Shown here: positions 19,549 to 28,261 of the stretch, in pieces | How the letters are laid out: the number at the start of each line of letters is the position of its first letter | Numbering within the stretch: position 1 is the first letter of the stretch | DNA from: Candidatus Saccharibacteria bacterium UBA5148 | GTDB lineage: Bacteria > Patescibacteriota > Saccharimonadia > Saccharimonadales > UBA4665 | Direction: 5' to 3' | Length of the DNA stretch: 64,000 nucleotides | Assembly: GCA_002413835.1 (NCBI GenBank) | Contig: DHXU01000009.1 | Coordinates: 107,294 to 171,293 of the forward strand | Translations under genes and position numbers: made by a program | Notes under the pieces: model-generated | What the model saw: only the letters and a program-made list of their open reading frames with translations | Databases searched by the model: none | What the model was told of the DNA's origin: nothing

Positions 19549-20352
19549 TTAGATGTTCTCCGCAAAGAACCGCGATTCTTTTTTGAAATAATAAATGCCC
19601 CAGAGCAGCGCTACGAGCACAATGGCAAACGGAATCAGCATGTACCAACCACCGTTAAAGATACGGAAAATCGTAATAACGTGCGGGTCGTGCGACACCA
19701 GCGCATAGCGGGCGTCCTGGATTGCCTGGGCCATCGGGTTCAGAATCTGGAACTTCTGGTAACGCAGCGGGATATTACTCATGGAATACAGAATCGGCGT
19801 CGCATAAAACCCGACCTGCAGCAGCACCTCCCAGATGTAGGTAATATCGCGGTACTTCACAAAAGCCGCCGCCAAAAACAGCGAAATACCTAAGCCAAAG
19901 ACATACACCTCGACGAGGATCAGCGGCAAGTACGCCACCGTTGACATAATATCCACATGATTTATTATCATGGCAATCATGACAATTACCATATTGAGCA
20001 CCAGGCTGATCAGCGCTGAAATACTGCTACTAAATACAATAATCCAGCGCGGAATCCGAATTTTGCGGATCAAGTCGCCCCGACCGACAATCGAGCCTAG
20101 GCTTTGCTGAGTCATATCGGTAAAGAAGGTCCAGATAATCAGGCCAAGCAATAGATAGACAGGAAAGTGCGGAATCTCCGTACCGGTACGGAGTACAACC
20201 GCAAAAATAACGTACAACACACCGAAGAGCAACAGCGGCCGCAACAGCGACCAGGCATAGCCCAGTACTGATCCCTGGTATCGCAGCTTGAAGTCAGTCC
20301 GTACCAGCTCACTCAATAGAGCGCGATTTTGTTTCGAAAAATATTGTCGCAT
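19549..20352 (-). CDS. wzm: ABC-2 type polysaccharide export permease
   Basis: A 267-aa inner-membrane protein with about six hydrophobic segments, matching ABC2 polysaccharide permeases. The cytoplasmic N-terminus with the LVRTDFKLRYQGSVLGYAWSLLRPL motif is characteristic. It lies immediately upstream of wzt in the same operon. Promoter evidence: a perfect TATAAT on the minus strand 10 nt before the ATG and no Shine-Dalgarno, so the leader may be only a few nucleotides. Confidence 0.93.
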   Translation of the reverse strand: MRQYFSKQNRALLSELVRTDFKLRYQGSVLGYAWSLLRPLLLFGVLYVIFAVVLRTGTEIPHFPVYLLLGLIIWTFFTDMTQQSLGSIVGRGDLIRKIRIPRWIIVFSSSISALISLVLNMVIVMIAMIINHVDIMSTVAYLPLILVEVYVFGLGISLFLAAAFVKYRDITYIWEVLLQVGFYATPILYSMSNIPLRYQKFQILNPMAQAIQDARYALVSHDPHVITIFRIFNGGWYMLIPFAIVLVALLWGIYYFKKESRFFAENI

Positions 20353-20390
20353 GTTTTAGGGTATTATAGAGGAAATGGGTATATACGTCG

Positions 20391-21440
20391 ATGCATAAGA
20401 ACCATAAGGTTGTTGTAGTTATTCCTAATTGGGACGGCGAATCCGAACTACGCGCCTGCCTAGACTCATTACTGGCCGGTACATTGCAGCCGTACCTGAT
20501 CGTCGTTGATAACGGCTCGACCGATGGCTCAGTTGCCCTGGTCGAAACCGCTTACCCGCAAGTCGAACTTATCCGACATGACTACAATAAAGGTTACGCT
20601 GGCGGGGTTAATCCCGGCTTTAGGCGGGCAATCGAACTCGGCGCCACGTATGTGGCCCCTTTTAACAACGACGCCGTCGCCGACGTTCACTGGCTCGAGC
20701 GGCTCGTTGCCGAGCTCGATGCCCGCCCCGAGATCGGCATTGCCTGTTGCAAAGTCGCCAGCGCCGATGGTACCCACATCGACACCACCGGTGACGATTA
20801 CACAACTTGGGGCTTGCCGTACCCGCGGGGCAGGGGTGAGGCCGACCATGGCCAGTACGACTCGCCTGCCCAGCGCATCATCTTTGCGGCCAGTGGCGCC
20901 GCCAGCCTGTACCGGGTTAGCATGCTCGAACAAATCGGCTTATTGGACGAGGACTTTTTCGCCTACTACGAAGATATCGATCTCAGCTTCCGGGCCCAGC
21001 TGGCCGGCTGGCACATCTCCTACGTACCGAGCTCAGTTGTGCATCACGAGACCGGCACCACCGGTCGTCGGATCAAGGGCTTCTTCACCTACCAAACCAT
21101 GAAGAACCTGCCAATGCTGCTTGTCAAAAATGTGCCGGCTCATCTGTTACCCGTTGTCATTCCTCGTTTTACCCTGGTCTACTGTTCGTTTTTTGTTTCA
21201 GCATTGCAGCGCGGCCAGTTCGGCTACGCCGTCAAAGGCGGCCTGCAATCACTTGGGCACGCGCCCCGCAAACTGTCGCAGCGCCGCCACATCCAAAAAA
21301 CTCGTACAGTTAGCGATGCCTATATCGCGTCGTTACTACTGTGGGATTTACCGCCAAATGCCGCCCGCCTCCGTAACTTGCGTTCCCGCTGGTGGCGCCT
21401 GACTGGCAAGCAAGCCGGCAAAGCAGGGAAGTCGTCATGA
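20391..21440 (+). CDS. Family 2 glycosyltransferase
   Basis: A 349-aa GT2 protein with VVVIPNWDGE at the N-terminus, the VDNGSTDGS donor loop, FNNDA in the DxD position, and a later YYEDIDLSFR motif common in rhamnosyl- and N-acetylglucosaminyl-type GT2 enzymes. The C-terminal third has hydrophobic patches followed by a basic tail. It is divergent from wzm across a 38-bp intergenic region, and its stop overlaps the next gene by ATGA. Confidence 0.9.
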   Translation: MHKNHKVVVVIPNWDGESELRACLDSLLAGTLQPYLIVVDNGSTDGSVALVETAYPQVELIRHDYNKGYAGGVNPGFRRAIELGATYVAPFNNDAVADVHWLERLVAELDARPEIGIACCKVASADGTHIDTTGDDYTTWGLPYPRGRGEADHGQYDSPAQRIIFAASGAASLYRVSMLEQIGLLDEDFFAYYEDIDLSFRAQLAGWHISYVPSSVVHHETGTTGRRIKGFFTYQTMKNLPMLLVKNVPAHLLPVVIPRFTLVYCSFFVSALQRGQFGYAVKGGLQSLGHAPRKLSQRRHIQKTRTVSDAYIASLLLWDLPPNAARLRNLRSRWWRLTGKQAGKAGKSS

Positions 21441-22543
21441 GTAAAATTGTCATCGATGCCCGCGAATACACCACGACATCCGGCCGTTACGTCCTGAAAT
21501 TGCTCGAATACCTACAACAAACAAAAAGCGAACATGAATACGTGGTGCTCTTGAAGACGTCCGACTTTGAGCGCGCCCACTTTACTAATCCGCGGTTCAC
21601 CAAAGTCGTCTGTGACGTCAAGGAATTTACCTTTGGCGAGCAAACTAAACTACTGTCTCTGATCAAATCCCTCAAGCCCGACCTGGTTCATTTCCCCATG
21701 GTCCAACAGCCAATCCTGTACCGCGGCCGCGTCGTCACCACTATGCAGGATCTGACCACCGTCCGCTACCGCAACCCCAGCAAGAACCCGATCGTCTTTA
21801 CCATCAAACAACAGATCTACAAGCTGGTAAACCAAGTCGTCGCCCGTAAATCCAAGCTATTGATTACCCCTACTGCCTTTGTCAAACAAGACGTCGCGGC
21901 CTACACTCATGTGCCCCCCGACAAGATCACGGTCACCCTGGAAGCGGCCGACCGGATCAGCGACCAGCCCGAAGTCGTGCCTGGCCTCAAGGCCCAACAA
22001 TTCATCATGTACGTCGGTCGGCCGCTGCCGCATAAGAACCTCGGCCGCCTGATCCAGGCGTTCGGTTTGCTCAAACAAAAGTATCCGGAGCTCAAGCTGG
22101 TATTAGCTGGTAAAAAAGATGCGCTCTACGAAGCGCACGCTGCCGAAGCTGCCAAGCAGGGCATTACTGACATTACCTTCACCGGCTTCGTCAGCGAAGG
22201 CCAACTTCGCTGGCTCTATGAAAATTGCGTCGCCTACGCCTTCCCGAGCCTCAGTGAAGGCTTCGGACTGCCGCCCTTGGAGGCCATGATCCACGGCGCG
22301 CCAGTAGCCGCCAGTAACGCCACCTGCATCCCTGAAGTCTGCGGTGATGCCGCCCACTACTTTGAACCAACCAACGTCGGAGATATCGCCCGTGCTATCA
22401 GCGACCTCATCGATAACCCCGCGGTACGCCAAAGTCTTATCATCAAAGGCCGTGCCCAAGCCGCGCAATACTCCTGGCAACGGATGGCCGACCAAACACT
22501 CGACGTCTACAACCGCGCGCTCAAGAATAATACTGCCGACTAG
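21437..22543 (+). CDS. Family 4 (group 1) glycosyltransferase
   Basis: A 368-aa GT-B transferase. The ATG at 21437 overlaps the upstream stop (ATGA) and is preferred to the longer frame from 21392, which only adds sequence inside the previous gene. C-terminal donor-site motifs are clear: YVGRPLPHKNL, VLAGKKD, and the SLSEGFGLPPLEAM signature with its glutamates. It probably adds a hexose or deoxyhexose to the surface polymer. Its TAG stop lies in a CTAG shared with the convergent khpB stop. Confidence 0.92.
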   Translation: MSKIVIDAREYTTTSGRYVLKLLEYLQQTKSEHEYVVLLKTSDFERAHFTNPRFTKVVCDVKEFTFGEQTKLLSLIKSLKPDLVHFPMVQQPILYRGRVVTTMQDLTTVRYRNPSKNPIVFTIKQQIYKLVNQVVARKSKLLITPTAFVKQDVAAYTHVPPDKITVTLEAADRISDQPEVVPGLKAQQFIMYVGRPLPHKNLGRLIQAFGLLKQKYPELKLVLAGKKDALYEAHAAEAAKQGITDITFTGFVSEGQLRWLYENCVAYAFPSLSEGFGLPPLEAMIHGAPVAASNATCIPEVCGDAAHYFEPTNVGDIARAISDLIDNPAVRQSLIIKGRAQAAQYSWQRMADQTLDVYNRALKNNTAD

Positions 22544-23046
22544 GTTTCTAAAGCTGGTTTCAGCACAACATGCCGTTCCCGGCCTTCACCGACTGACTCT
22601 GTGGCCAGTCCGGCTTCGCCGGCGACTTTGTGGACGATACGGCGGTCGGCGGCATTCATCGGCTTGAGGTCCAGAGGCTCGTCACTGTCTTTGACGGTTT
22701 TGATCCAGTCCTGGGCAATTTCGGCCAGACGGTCCGCCCGCTGTTTCTTGTATTCTGCGACATCGACATTGACCCGGGTGTAGTGGTAATTGCCATTTTT
22801 GAGGGCGCTACTTACCAGGAATTGCAAGGCCCGCATGGTATCGCCGTGTTGGCCGATCAGAAAGCCGTTCATCAGAGTAGACGGGATATCAAGCTCGATG
22901 ACTTCACCGTCTTCCGTCGTAGCATGGACGTCGGTATTGAGGCCGAAGAATGACAGCAGGTCTTCCAAATACTTGCGGGCGAATTTGATGGCTTCGTCTA
23001 TATCCTCATACTGATCCTGAGATATTTTGTCTGGTGTATCCATCAT
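22540..23046 (-). CDS. khpB: KH-R3H RNA-binding protein KhpB (Jag)
   Basis: A 168-aa protein with a KH-like domain containing IGQHG (64-68) and a C-terminal R3H domain with the R135-x3-H139 pair. It lacks the N-terminal Jag domain and long linker found in Firmicutes. KhpB binds RNA and is nearly always encoded next to yidC, as here: the yidC stop overlaps its start. It is the last gene of the rpmH-rnpA-yidC-khpB transcript. Confidence 0.93.
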   Translation of the reverse strand: MMDTPDKISQDQYEDIDEAIKFARKYLEDLLSFFGLNTDVHATTEDGEVIELDIPSTLMNGFLIGQHGDTMRALQFLVSSALKNGNYHYTRVNVDVAEYKKQRADRLAEIAQDWIKTVKDSDEPLDLKPMNAADRRIVHKVAGEAGLATESVGEGRERHVVLKPALET

Positions 23047-24071
23047 TTTCTCCTTTGCTTCTTACTGCTACGGGTAATGCTGGTGACGGTAGAGCCGGAT
23101 GTTTGTTTGAACGGTTTTTGAGTCGGACTACTAAGGTTTTTGGCCTGTTTTGAAGCTTTGGCCTGCGCTATATGTGCGTCGTCAGAGCTTGCAGTCGCGG
23201 TGACGACCTCAGCTTCCGGAATAACTGAAGTATCCTTACGGCTCTTGCCGTCAGACAGTTCTTCCATCTCTTCCTTGTCTTCACGCAGTACGATCGACTG
23301 CTGGATGAACGCGACCAGGCCACCGATGAACCAGTAGAGACCGAGGGCAGAGGCGATATTGATCGTAAAGAAGAAAATCATCGCCGGCAGGAAGAAACGG
23401 GTGCCGCGGCCGATGGCGGCGCTGACTTCGGATTGGTCAGCTTGTTTGCCGGAGCTGGCATCACTCATGATAGCCTTCAGGCCGCGGGCGTCTTTGTCAT
23501 TCGGCATCAGCTGTTTGGCCTGGAAATACTGGGTGACGGCGCTGGCGATAACAATGATAAGCGCCGGAATATACAGACCTTTCGGCCCCAGCGCCGCCCG
23601 GCCGAGGTCGACGATATTGAATAGGGAACTATCAAACAGATGGATGTTATGCGACAGCTGCTGCATCCAGCCGAGGTGCTGGAGTGCCGGGTAGGCAAAG
23701 TCTACCATCTGGTGCGGGTCATTGATGACGCGCCTCAGGCCGCTGTATAGGCCGATCAGGATCGGCAACTGTAATAGGGCGACGCCGACGGAGCTGAACG
23801 GATTGATGCCGCGCTCTTTGTAGAGCTCCATCTGCATCTGGCTCTGCTTCTGGCGATTGCCTTTGGTTTCCTTGGCGATCCGCTTCAGTTCGGGCTGGAT
23901 CTTGCGCATCAGCTTGGCCTGGTGCAGCTGTTTTTTGACAAGCGGCCACAGCAGCAGACGGATAATTATGGTAAAGATGATGATCGACAGTCCAAAGTTG
24001 TGGCCGGGAAGTACCGCGTAAATCAGTACTAGCAGGTTGAATATGGGCTGCACGATAAGAGTTGTAAACAT
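23043..24071 (-). CDS. yidC: Membrane protein insertase YidC/Oxa1
   Basis: A 342-aa YidC/Oxa1 family insertase. Hydrophobic segments fall near residues 5-40, 95-120, 150-185 and 215-250, with the ALLQLPILIGLYSGLR core motif. The C-terminal 90 residues are charged and low in complexity, ending in a basic tail that may contact the ribosome. It lacks the large periplasmic domain of Gram-negative YidC. The gene lies between rnpA and khpB with 1-4-bp junctions. Confidence 0.95.
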   Translation of the reverse strand: MFTTLIVQPIFNLLVLIYAVLPGHNFGLSIIIFTIIIRLLLWPLVKKQLHQAKLMRKIQPELKRIAKETKGNRQKQSQMQMELYKERGINPFSSVGVALLQLPILIGLYSGLRRVINDPHQMVDFAYPALQHLGWMQQLSHNIHLFDSSLFNIVDLGRAALGPKGLYIPALIIVIASAVTQYFQAKQLMPNDKDARGLKAIMSDASSGKQADQSEVSAAIGRGTRFFLPAMIFFFTINIASALGLYWFIGGLVAFIQQSIVLREDKEEMEELSDGKSRKDTSVIPEAEVVTATASSDDAHIAQAKASKQAKNLSSPTQKPFKQTSGSTVTSITRSSKKQRRK

Positions 24072-24481
24072 TATGAAGTGCGCTCCTTTGTATCTACTAT
24101 AGCACGAGGTTCGGCCGTTTGACCTCGAGTGGACGGCTCCATAATCTTTGACCGCTCCAGCTGTGACACGACTTCGTGCTGCAGAGCGGAGGCTGGCATA
24201 GTGGCTAACTGGTCACTAAAAACAGTGACAATAATGTCGTACGGCTCGGTTATATGTATCTCCTGACCTCTGATAATCTCATAAATACGACGCCGGATCC
24301 GACCGCGTACAACCGCTGACTTGTGTACCTTGCGGCTGACAACGACGGCGGCGCGGTACGAAGTCCGGCGCGGACTACTAAGATACTTGATAGCCAGCAA
24401 TGGGCTGCGGACGGTTTGGCCGCGGCCATAAACATGGCGCAGCGCGTTGTAGCCATGAAAACGATGGGCACGGATTATCAT
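24071..24481 (-). CDS. rnpA: Ribonuclease P protein component
   Basis: A 136-aa RnpA. The family RNR region is evident in the stretch VSRKVHKSAVVRGRIRRRIYE. The protein assists RNase P RNA in tRNA 5' processing. Position downstream of rpmH and upstream of yidC is the classic bacterial arrangement. AGGAG lies about 12 nt before the ATG. The C-terminal tail past about residue 115 is not conserved in character. Confidence 0.95.
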   Translation of the reverse strand: MIIRAHRFHGYNALRHVYGRGQTVRSPLLAIKYLSSPRRTSYRAAVVVSRKVHKSAVVRGRIRRRIYEIIRGQEIHITEPYDIIVTVFSDQLATMPASALQHEVVSQLERSKIMEPSTRGQTAEPRAIVDTKERTS

Positions 24482-24579
24482 AGACTCTAGCTAGCTCCTG
24501 GAAGGTGATGACTGCCGACCATAGTGGTCGATAGCATCGTTACTGTACAAAATACGAACAAAGGCACAGTCTGCAGCTA

Positions 24580-24717
24580 CTAAGCTGACAGTTTCTGGCG
24601 GCCTTTGGCACGGCGGCGTTGTAATAACGACCGGCCGGCGCGGGTAGCCATCCGCTTCATGAAACCGTGGACTCGTGCGCGGTGGCGCTTTTTTGGTTGG
24701 TAGGTTCGCTTTGGCAT
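24580..24717 (-). CDS. rpmH: 50S ribosomal protein L34
   Basis: A 45-aa highly basic protein beginning [19 protein letters not shown], followed by the L34 segment [13 protein letters not shown], so identification is secure. It binds 23S rRNA in the large subunit. It heads the rpmH-rnpA-yidC-khpB operon, divergent from dnaA, as in most bacteria. A 98-nt gap separates it from rnpA. Confidence 0.97.
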   Translation of the reverse strand: MPKRTYQPKKRHRARVHGFMKRMATRAGRSLLQRRRAKGRQKLSA

Positions 24718-25221
24718 AGTGGATCCTTAGGATTATGCAGGTTTATAAAAAGTAACGCTCAGAGTAACAAGCACATACTGTACATATGTTATACGCTTGT
24801 TGTTCGGCTGACCCCTACTCTTTTCGTTGCATCATTACGGATTAGCGTAAGCAGACCATGATTCAACAACGTTTTATCTGGGTTTAACCCACTAATTTTA
24901 CCAAGTTTTCCTCCTTTTGCCAAGGCTTATCCACAGATTATCAGATGAGAGACTGGACTGTGTATAAAAACCAGCCGAAAACACGTCTTCCCTACCCTAC
25001 TCTGTTTATATTGAAAATACATGTGGAAAAGTCCAGCTACATCGACTATAGTACTTAGTAGCACGCATTTGACATAAGGGGAGAATAAGCAGAAGCGTAA
25101 TGCCAGCAGCACAGATAGCCGGCAGCCACGCAAGCCCCTGAAGCTATCCACCTTATGCACTCGCGGGCACTTCAGATATTGGTTTAGGGTTCAGACATAG
25201 AAAGGTCCGGAGGGTATCACG
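24718..25221. other. rpmH-dnaA intergenic region, part of the putative oriC
   Basis: A 504-bp non-coding region between the divergent rpmH and dnaA genes. It holds two perfect DnaA boxes (24927-24935 TTATCCACA on plus; 24959-24967, TTATACACA on minus) and two one-mismatch boxes (25022-25030 minus, TTTTCCACA; 25153-25161 plus, TTATGCACT). A TTGACA lies at 25069-25074, but no convincing -10 follows at the right spacing. The dnaA GTG has GGAGGG at 25209-25214. Gene context plus box density supports an origin or dnaA autoregulation role. Confidence 0.75.
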
Positions 25222-26664
25222 GTGCAATCGGGGAATTTATGGCAAGCAGTGCTCGGTGAGATTGAACTCTCGGTTTCACGCGGCAATTTTATGACCTGGT
25301 TTAAGCCGACTGAGCTGCTGAAGTGCGATGATACGACTGCTGTCATCGGCGTACCGAACGTCTTTATCAAGCAGCAGCTGGAACGTAAATACACCGCCCT
25401 GATCGCCGAGACGCTGGAAAAGAATGGCCTGAAGCCCGAAAAAGTAGAATATAAGATACATACGACGCCTTCCAAAAAGATTATCGATGATCCGGTCGTC
25501 CTCGATAACGACCGGCAGCCGGTCAGCTCCGCGAACGCACCTCGTCCTTCCGGCCAGATGCAGTCCAGTTTCGGTAGCACCTACCGGTCAGGGCAAGGCG
25601 GTCAGGATGCCGGCCGGTCGTCCAGTGGTGCCGCTTCACAGACGTATCGCCAGGGCCTGAATGACCGCTACACCTTTGATAGTTTCATCGTCGGCTCCGG
25701 TAATGAACTGGCCTACGCCGCCTGCCAGGCGATTGCTGCCAGCCCAGGTACCAAATATAACCCGCTGTTTCTGTATGGCGGCGTCGGCATCGGCAAAACA
25801 CACCTGATGCAGGCCGTCGGTAACGCAGTCCTGGCCGCCAAACCTGGAGCCCGGGTAGTCTATGTCTCCAGTGAACAGTTTCTGCAGGGCTTCGTCGATG
25901 CCCTGCGCTACAAGAAGATATCTGATTTCAATGATTTCTACCGCACGGCTGATGTCCTGATCGTCGATGACGTCCAGTTCATCGCCGGCAAGGAAAAGGC
26001 CCAGGAGGAATTCTTCCACACCTTCAATACCCTGCACCAGGCCAACAAACAGATCATCATCAGCAGTGATAAGCCGCCGCGTGACATCCCGACATTGGAA
26101 GACCGGCTGCGCTCACGCTTCGTCTGGGGTATGAGTATCGACATGCAGATACCAGACTTCGAGACACGCTGTGCCATCGTCCAGACTAAGGCCGGCAGCC
26201 ACGCCGTTGAGCTGCCGTCGGATGTCGTCGAATACCTGGCCAACAACATCCAGACCAATATCCGCGAACTGGAAGGTGCCCTCAACCAGCTACTGGCCTT
26301 CTGTGAGATGCGGGGCCTTGAGCCGAACCTGGCGATTGTCAGCGGACTGCTCGGAGCTAACAAGACCCGCCCGAAGCATATCAGCGCCAAACAGATCATC
26401 GAGCGCACCGCCCGGCACTTTCAGATCAGCGTCGATGAGATTCTCAGCGCCAAGCGCGACAAGGACATCGTCATGCCGCGCCAAGTCGCGATGTATATCC
26501 TGCGTAGCGAGCTGCACCTCAGTTTCCCGAAGATCGCCCGTGAACTGGGCCGCAAGGACCACACGACGGCCATCCATTCGGTCGAGAAGATAGAGAAAGA
26601 AATGCATATTGATAATGACATTCGAACCGCCGTCAATGACATCAAGGAATTGTTGTATGCATAA
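25222..26664 (+). CDS. dnaA: Chromosomal replication initiator protein DnaA
   Basis: A 480-aa DnaA with all four domains: N-terminal oligomerisation domain (about 1-80), a Ser/Gly/Gln-rich linker (about 95-150), an AAA+ domain with Walker A GGVGIGKTH near 185-193 and Walker B LIVDDVQF, and a C-terminal DNA-binding domain (about 365-480) with the signature KDHTTAIHSVEKI. It binds DnaA boxes and melts the origin. The GTG start is supported by GGAGGG 7 nt upstream. Boxes on both sides of the gene suggest autoregulation. Confidence 0.98.
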   Translation: MQSGNLWQAVLGEIELSVSRGNFMTWFKPTELLKCDDTTAVIGVPNVFIKQQLERKYTALIAETLEKNGLKPEKVEYKIHTTPSKKIIDDPVVLDNDRQPVSSANAPRPSGQMQSSFGSTYRSGQGGQDAGRSSSGAASQTYRQGLNDRYTFDSFIVGSGNELAYAACQAIAASPGTKYNPLFLYGGVGIGKTHLMQAVGNAVLAAKPGARVVYVSSEQFLQGFVDALRYKKISDFNDFYRTADVLIVDDVQFIAGKEKAQEEFFHTFNTLHQANKQIIISSDKPPRDIPTLEDRLRSRFVWGMSIDMQIPDFETRCAIVQTKAGSHAVELPSDVVEYLANNIQTNIRELEGALNQLLAFCEMRGLEPNLAIVSGLLGANKTRPKHISAKQIIERTARHFQISVDEILSAKRDKDIVMPRQVAMYILRSELHLSFPKIARELGRKDHTTAIHSVEKIEKEMHIDNDIRTAVNDIKELLYA

Positions 26665-26997
26665 CAACACTCATAGCTCTTGTACTATTGCCAATACATT
26701 TCGCTTATGCTGTGTACAAATTGCCCAAATCTGGGGACAAACAGTGCACCAGGTTCTGGCTGGCTGTGCAGGAAATCGGCACTTACCCACACCTGCCCTA
26801 CGCGCATATAGTCGTACTGTGTGTAACCTACGACGGAAAGCCCAACTTTTAGCCGACTTTACGCACATGCAGCTCCACCGTTTTTCATCCAAATTAACAG
26901 AGGTAATTTCAGACTTATACCCATTATCCACACCCCTTATAACTACAACTACTAAGTATATAAACTAATAGTAAGAAGCTAAAGAAAGAAGAGACGA
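26665..26997 (+). other. dnaA-dnaN intergenic region with DnaA boxes and an AT-rich unwinding candidate
   Basis: A 333-bp gene-free region. DnaA-box-like sites: 26710-26718 (minus, TTGTACACA), 26783-26791 (TTACCCACA), 26859-26867 (TTACGCACA) and the perfect 26924-26932 (TTATCCACA). The perfect box is followed by CCCC and then triplets TTA-TAA-CTA-CAA-CTA-CTA, then AT-rich sequence to dnaN. This order (box, GC-rich spacer, CTA-type trios, AT-rich) matches the basal origin-unwinding layout described in Bacillus. No coding frame here looks real. Confidence 0.75.
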
Positions 26998-28110
26998 ATG
27001 AAGCTACAGGTCACTCAGGAAAATCTCAACAAGGCTCTTGGAATCGTCGCCCGGGTCGCAAATGCCCGAGGCACTTTGCCTATACTGGCTAACGTACTCA
27101 TCAAAACCGTCGACAATCGTCTGAGCATCTCAGCTACTAATCTCGATATCGCCATCACCCAGCACATCGGTGCTAAAGTAGCCGAGGAAGGAGCCATCAC
27201 CGTCCCTGCCCGCCTGATGCAGGACTTTATCAACAGTTTACCAAGTGGTGTGATCGAACTGAAACTGGAAGAGCACAAATTACACATTACCACCGACCAG
27301 TACCAATCCGTCGTCAACGGAGTATTAGCCGACGACTTCCCTGTCATGCCGGCTATCCAGAGCCGCGAAGCTGGCAACGAACAGAGTCGGTCGTGGACAA
27401 TTAATGCAGCGATTCTCAAAAAAGGTCTGCAGCAGGTTATTATGGCCGCCAGCAGTGACGAATCCCGTCCAGTATTAACAGGAGTGCTACTACAGACGAC
27501 CGAAGGTCAGCTCTACGCCGCTGCTACCGACAGTTACCGCTTAGCCGAAAAGAATCTAGGTAAGAATAGCGAAGACGTCAGATTGCTGATACCGGCGACT
27601 GCTATCCAGGACCTGCTGCGTATCCTTGGAGATTACGATGGAGCCGTCATGGTGACGCACGATGACCAGCAGATTTTGTTCCAGGCAAATGACGTTGACC
27701 TGGTCGCCCGGCTGATTGAGGGTAAATATCCTGATTACCGGAAATTAATCCCATCGCAGTTTGCCGTCGAAGCCCGGGTCAAGCGGGCTGACCTGGTTAA
27801 CGTCACAAAGGTTTCCAGCCTGTTTGCGCGCGAATCTGCCGGAAGCGTAACCATTAACGTAGATGACGCCAAAAACGAACTGAGCATACGCTCTGTGGCC
27901 TCACAGCTAGGTGAGAACACGGCGGCAGCCAGCGGAACGATAACCGGCAGCGGCAGTATCACACTCAACTCGCGTTATTTGCTCGATGCCCTGCATGCCT
28001 TTGGCGGTGATGAAGTCTCGTTCTGCTTCAACGGCAAGCTGGAGCCGACGCTGTTACGCGACCCGGGTAACGATGATTACAGCCACATCATCATGCCCTT
28101 AAAATCCTAA
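26998..28110 (+). CDS. dnaN: DNA polymerase III sliding clamp (beta subunit)
   Basis: A 370-aa beta clamp of normal length with three repeated clamp folds. Recognisable segments include LPILANVLI near residue 27, the SSDESRPVLTGVLL strand in domain 2, and the terminal HIIMPLK motif. It encircles DNA and tethers the replicative polymerase. It follows dnaA and the putative unwinding region and precedes recF, the standard origin order. Purine-rich GAAGAG lies about 6 nt before the ATG. Confidence 0.97.
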   Translation: MKLQVTQENLNKALGIVARVANARGTLPILANVLIKTVDNRLSISATNLDIAITQHIGAKVAEEGAITVPARLMQDFINSLPSGVIELKLEEHKLHITTDQYQSVVNGVLADDFPVMPAIQSREAGNEQSRSWTINAAILKKGLQQVIMAASSDESRPVLTGVLLQTTEGQLYAAATDSYRLAEKNLGKNSEDVRLLIPATAIQDLLRILGDYDGAVMVTHDDQQILFQANDVDLVARLIEGKYPDYRKLIPSQFAVEARVKRADLVNVTKVSSLFARESAGSVTINVDDAKNELSIRSVASQLGENTAAASGTITGSGSITLNSRYLLDALHAFGGDEVSFCFNGKLEPTLLRDPGNDDYSHIIMPLKS

Positions 28111-28143
28111 AGACAAATCCTAAAGTCATATCGTAGAGGCGTA

Positions 28144-28234
28144 TTTATATCTCAAATCGGGGCACATCCGCACGAGGAATATGCTATTTCAGCATATTCC
28201 GAGCCCAGGACAGTGCCAAGATATGAGATATAAA
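28144..28234. repeat. Nested inverted-repeat structure between dnaN and recF
   Basis: A 91-nt element with perfect outer arms of 11 bp (28144-28154 and 28224-28234), inner arms GGCAC/GTGCC (28161-28165 and 28213-28217), and a central perfect 10-bp hairpin (28176-28185 and 28191-28200) with loop ATTTC. All arms are nested, so the whole can fold as one RNA or cruciform. No T-run follows, so it is not a simple terminator. It could be a structured leader, a palindromic repeat of the REP/MITE type, or an origin-associated element. Confidence 0.7.
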
Positions 28235-28246
28235 ATGCAAGCCACG

Positions 28247-28252
28247 TATAAT
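28247..28252 (+). promoter_or_regulatory. -10 element of recF (near-leaderless)
   Basis: A perfect TATAAT lies 9 nt before the recF ATG, and no Shine-Dalgarno is present. Transcription would begin within about three bases of the start codon. The -35 position (TGAGAT) is poor. Confidence 0.5.
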
Positions 28253-28261
28253 TAATAAGAT

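Noticed and set aside
25069..25103. A consensus dnaA promoter from TTGACA at 25069
   Set aside because: No -10-like hexamer lies 15-19 nt downstream; the nearest (TAATGC) is 23 nt away.
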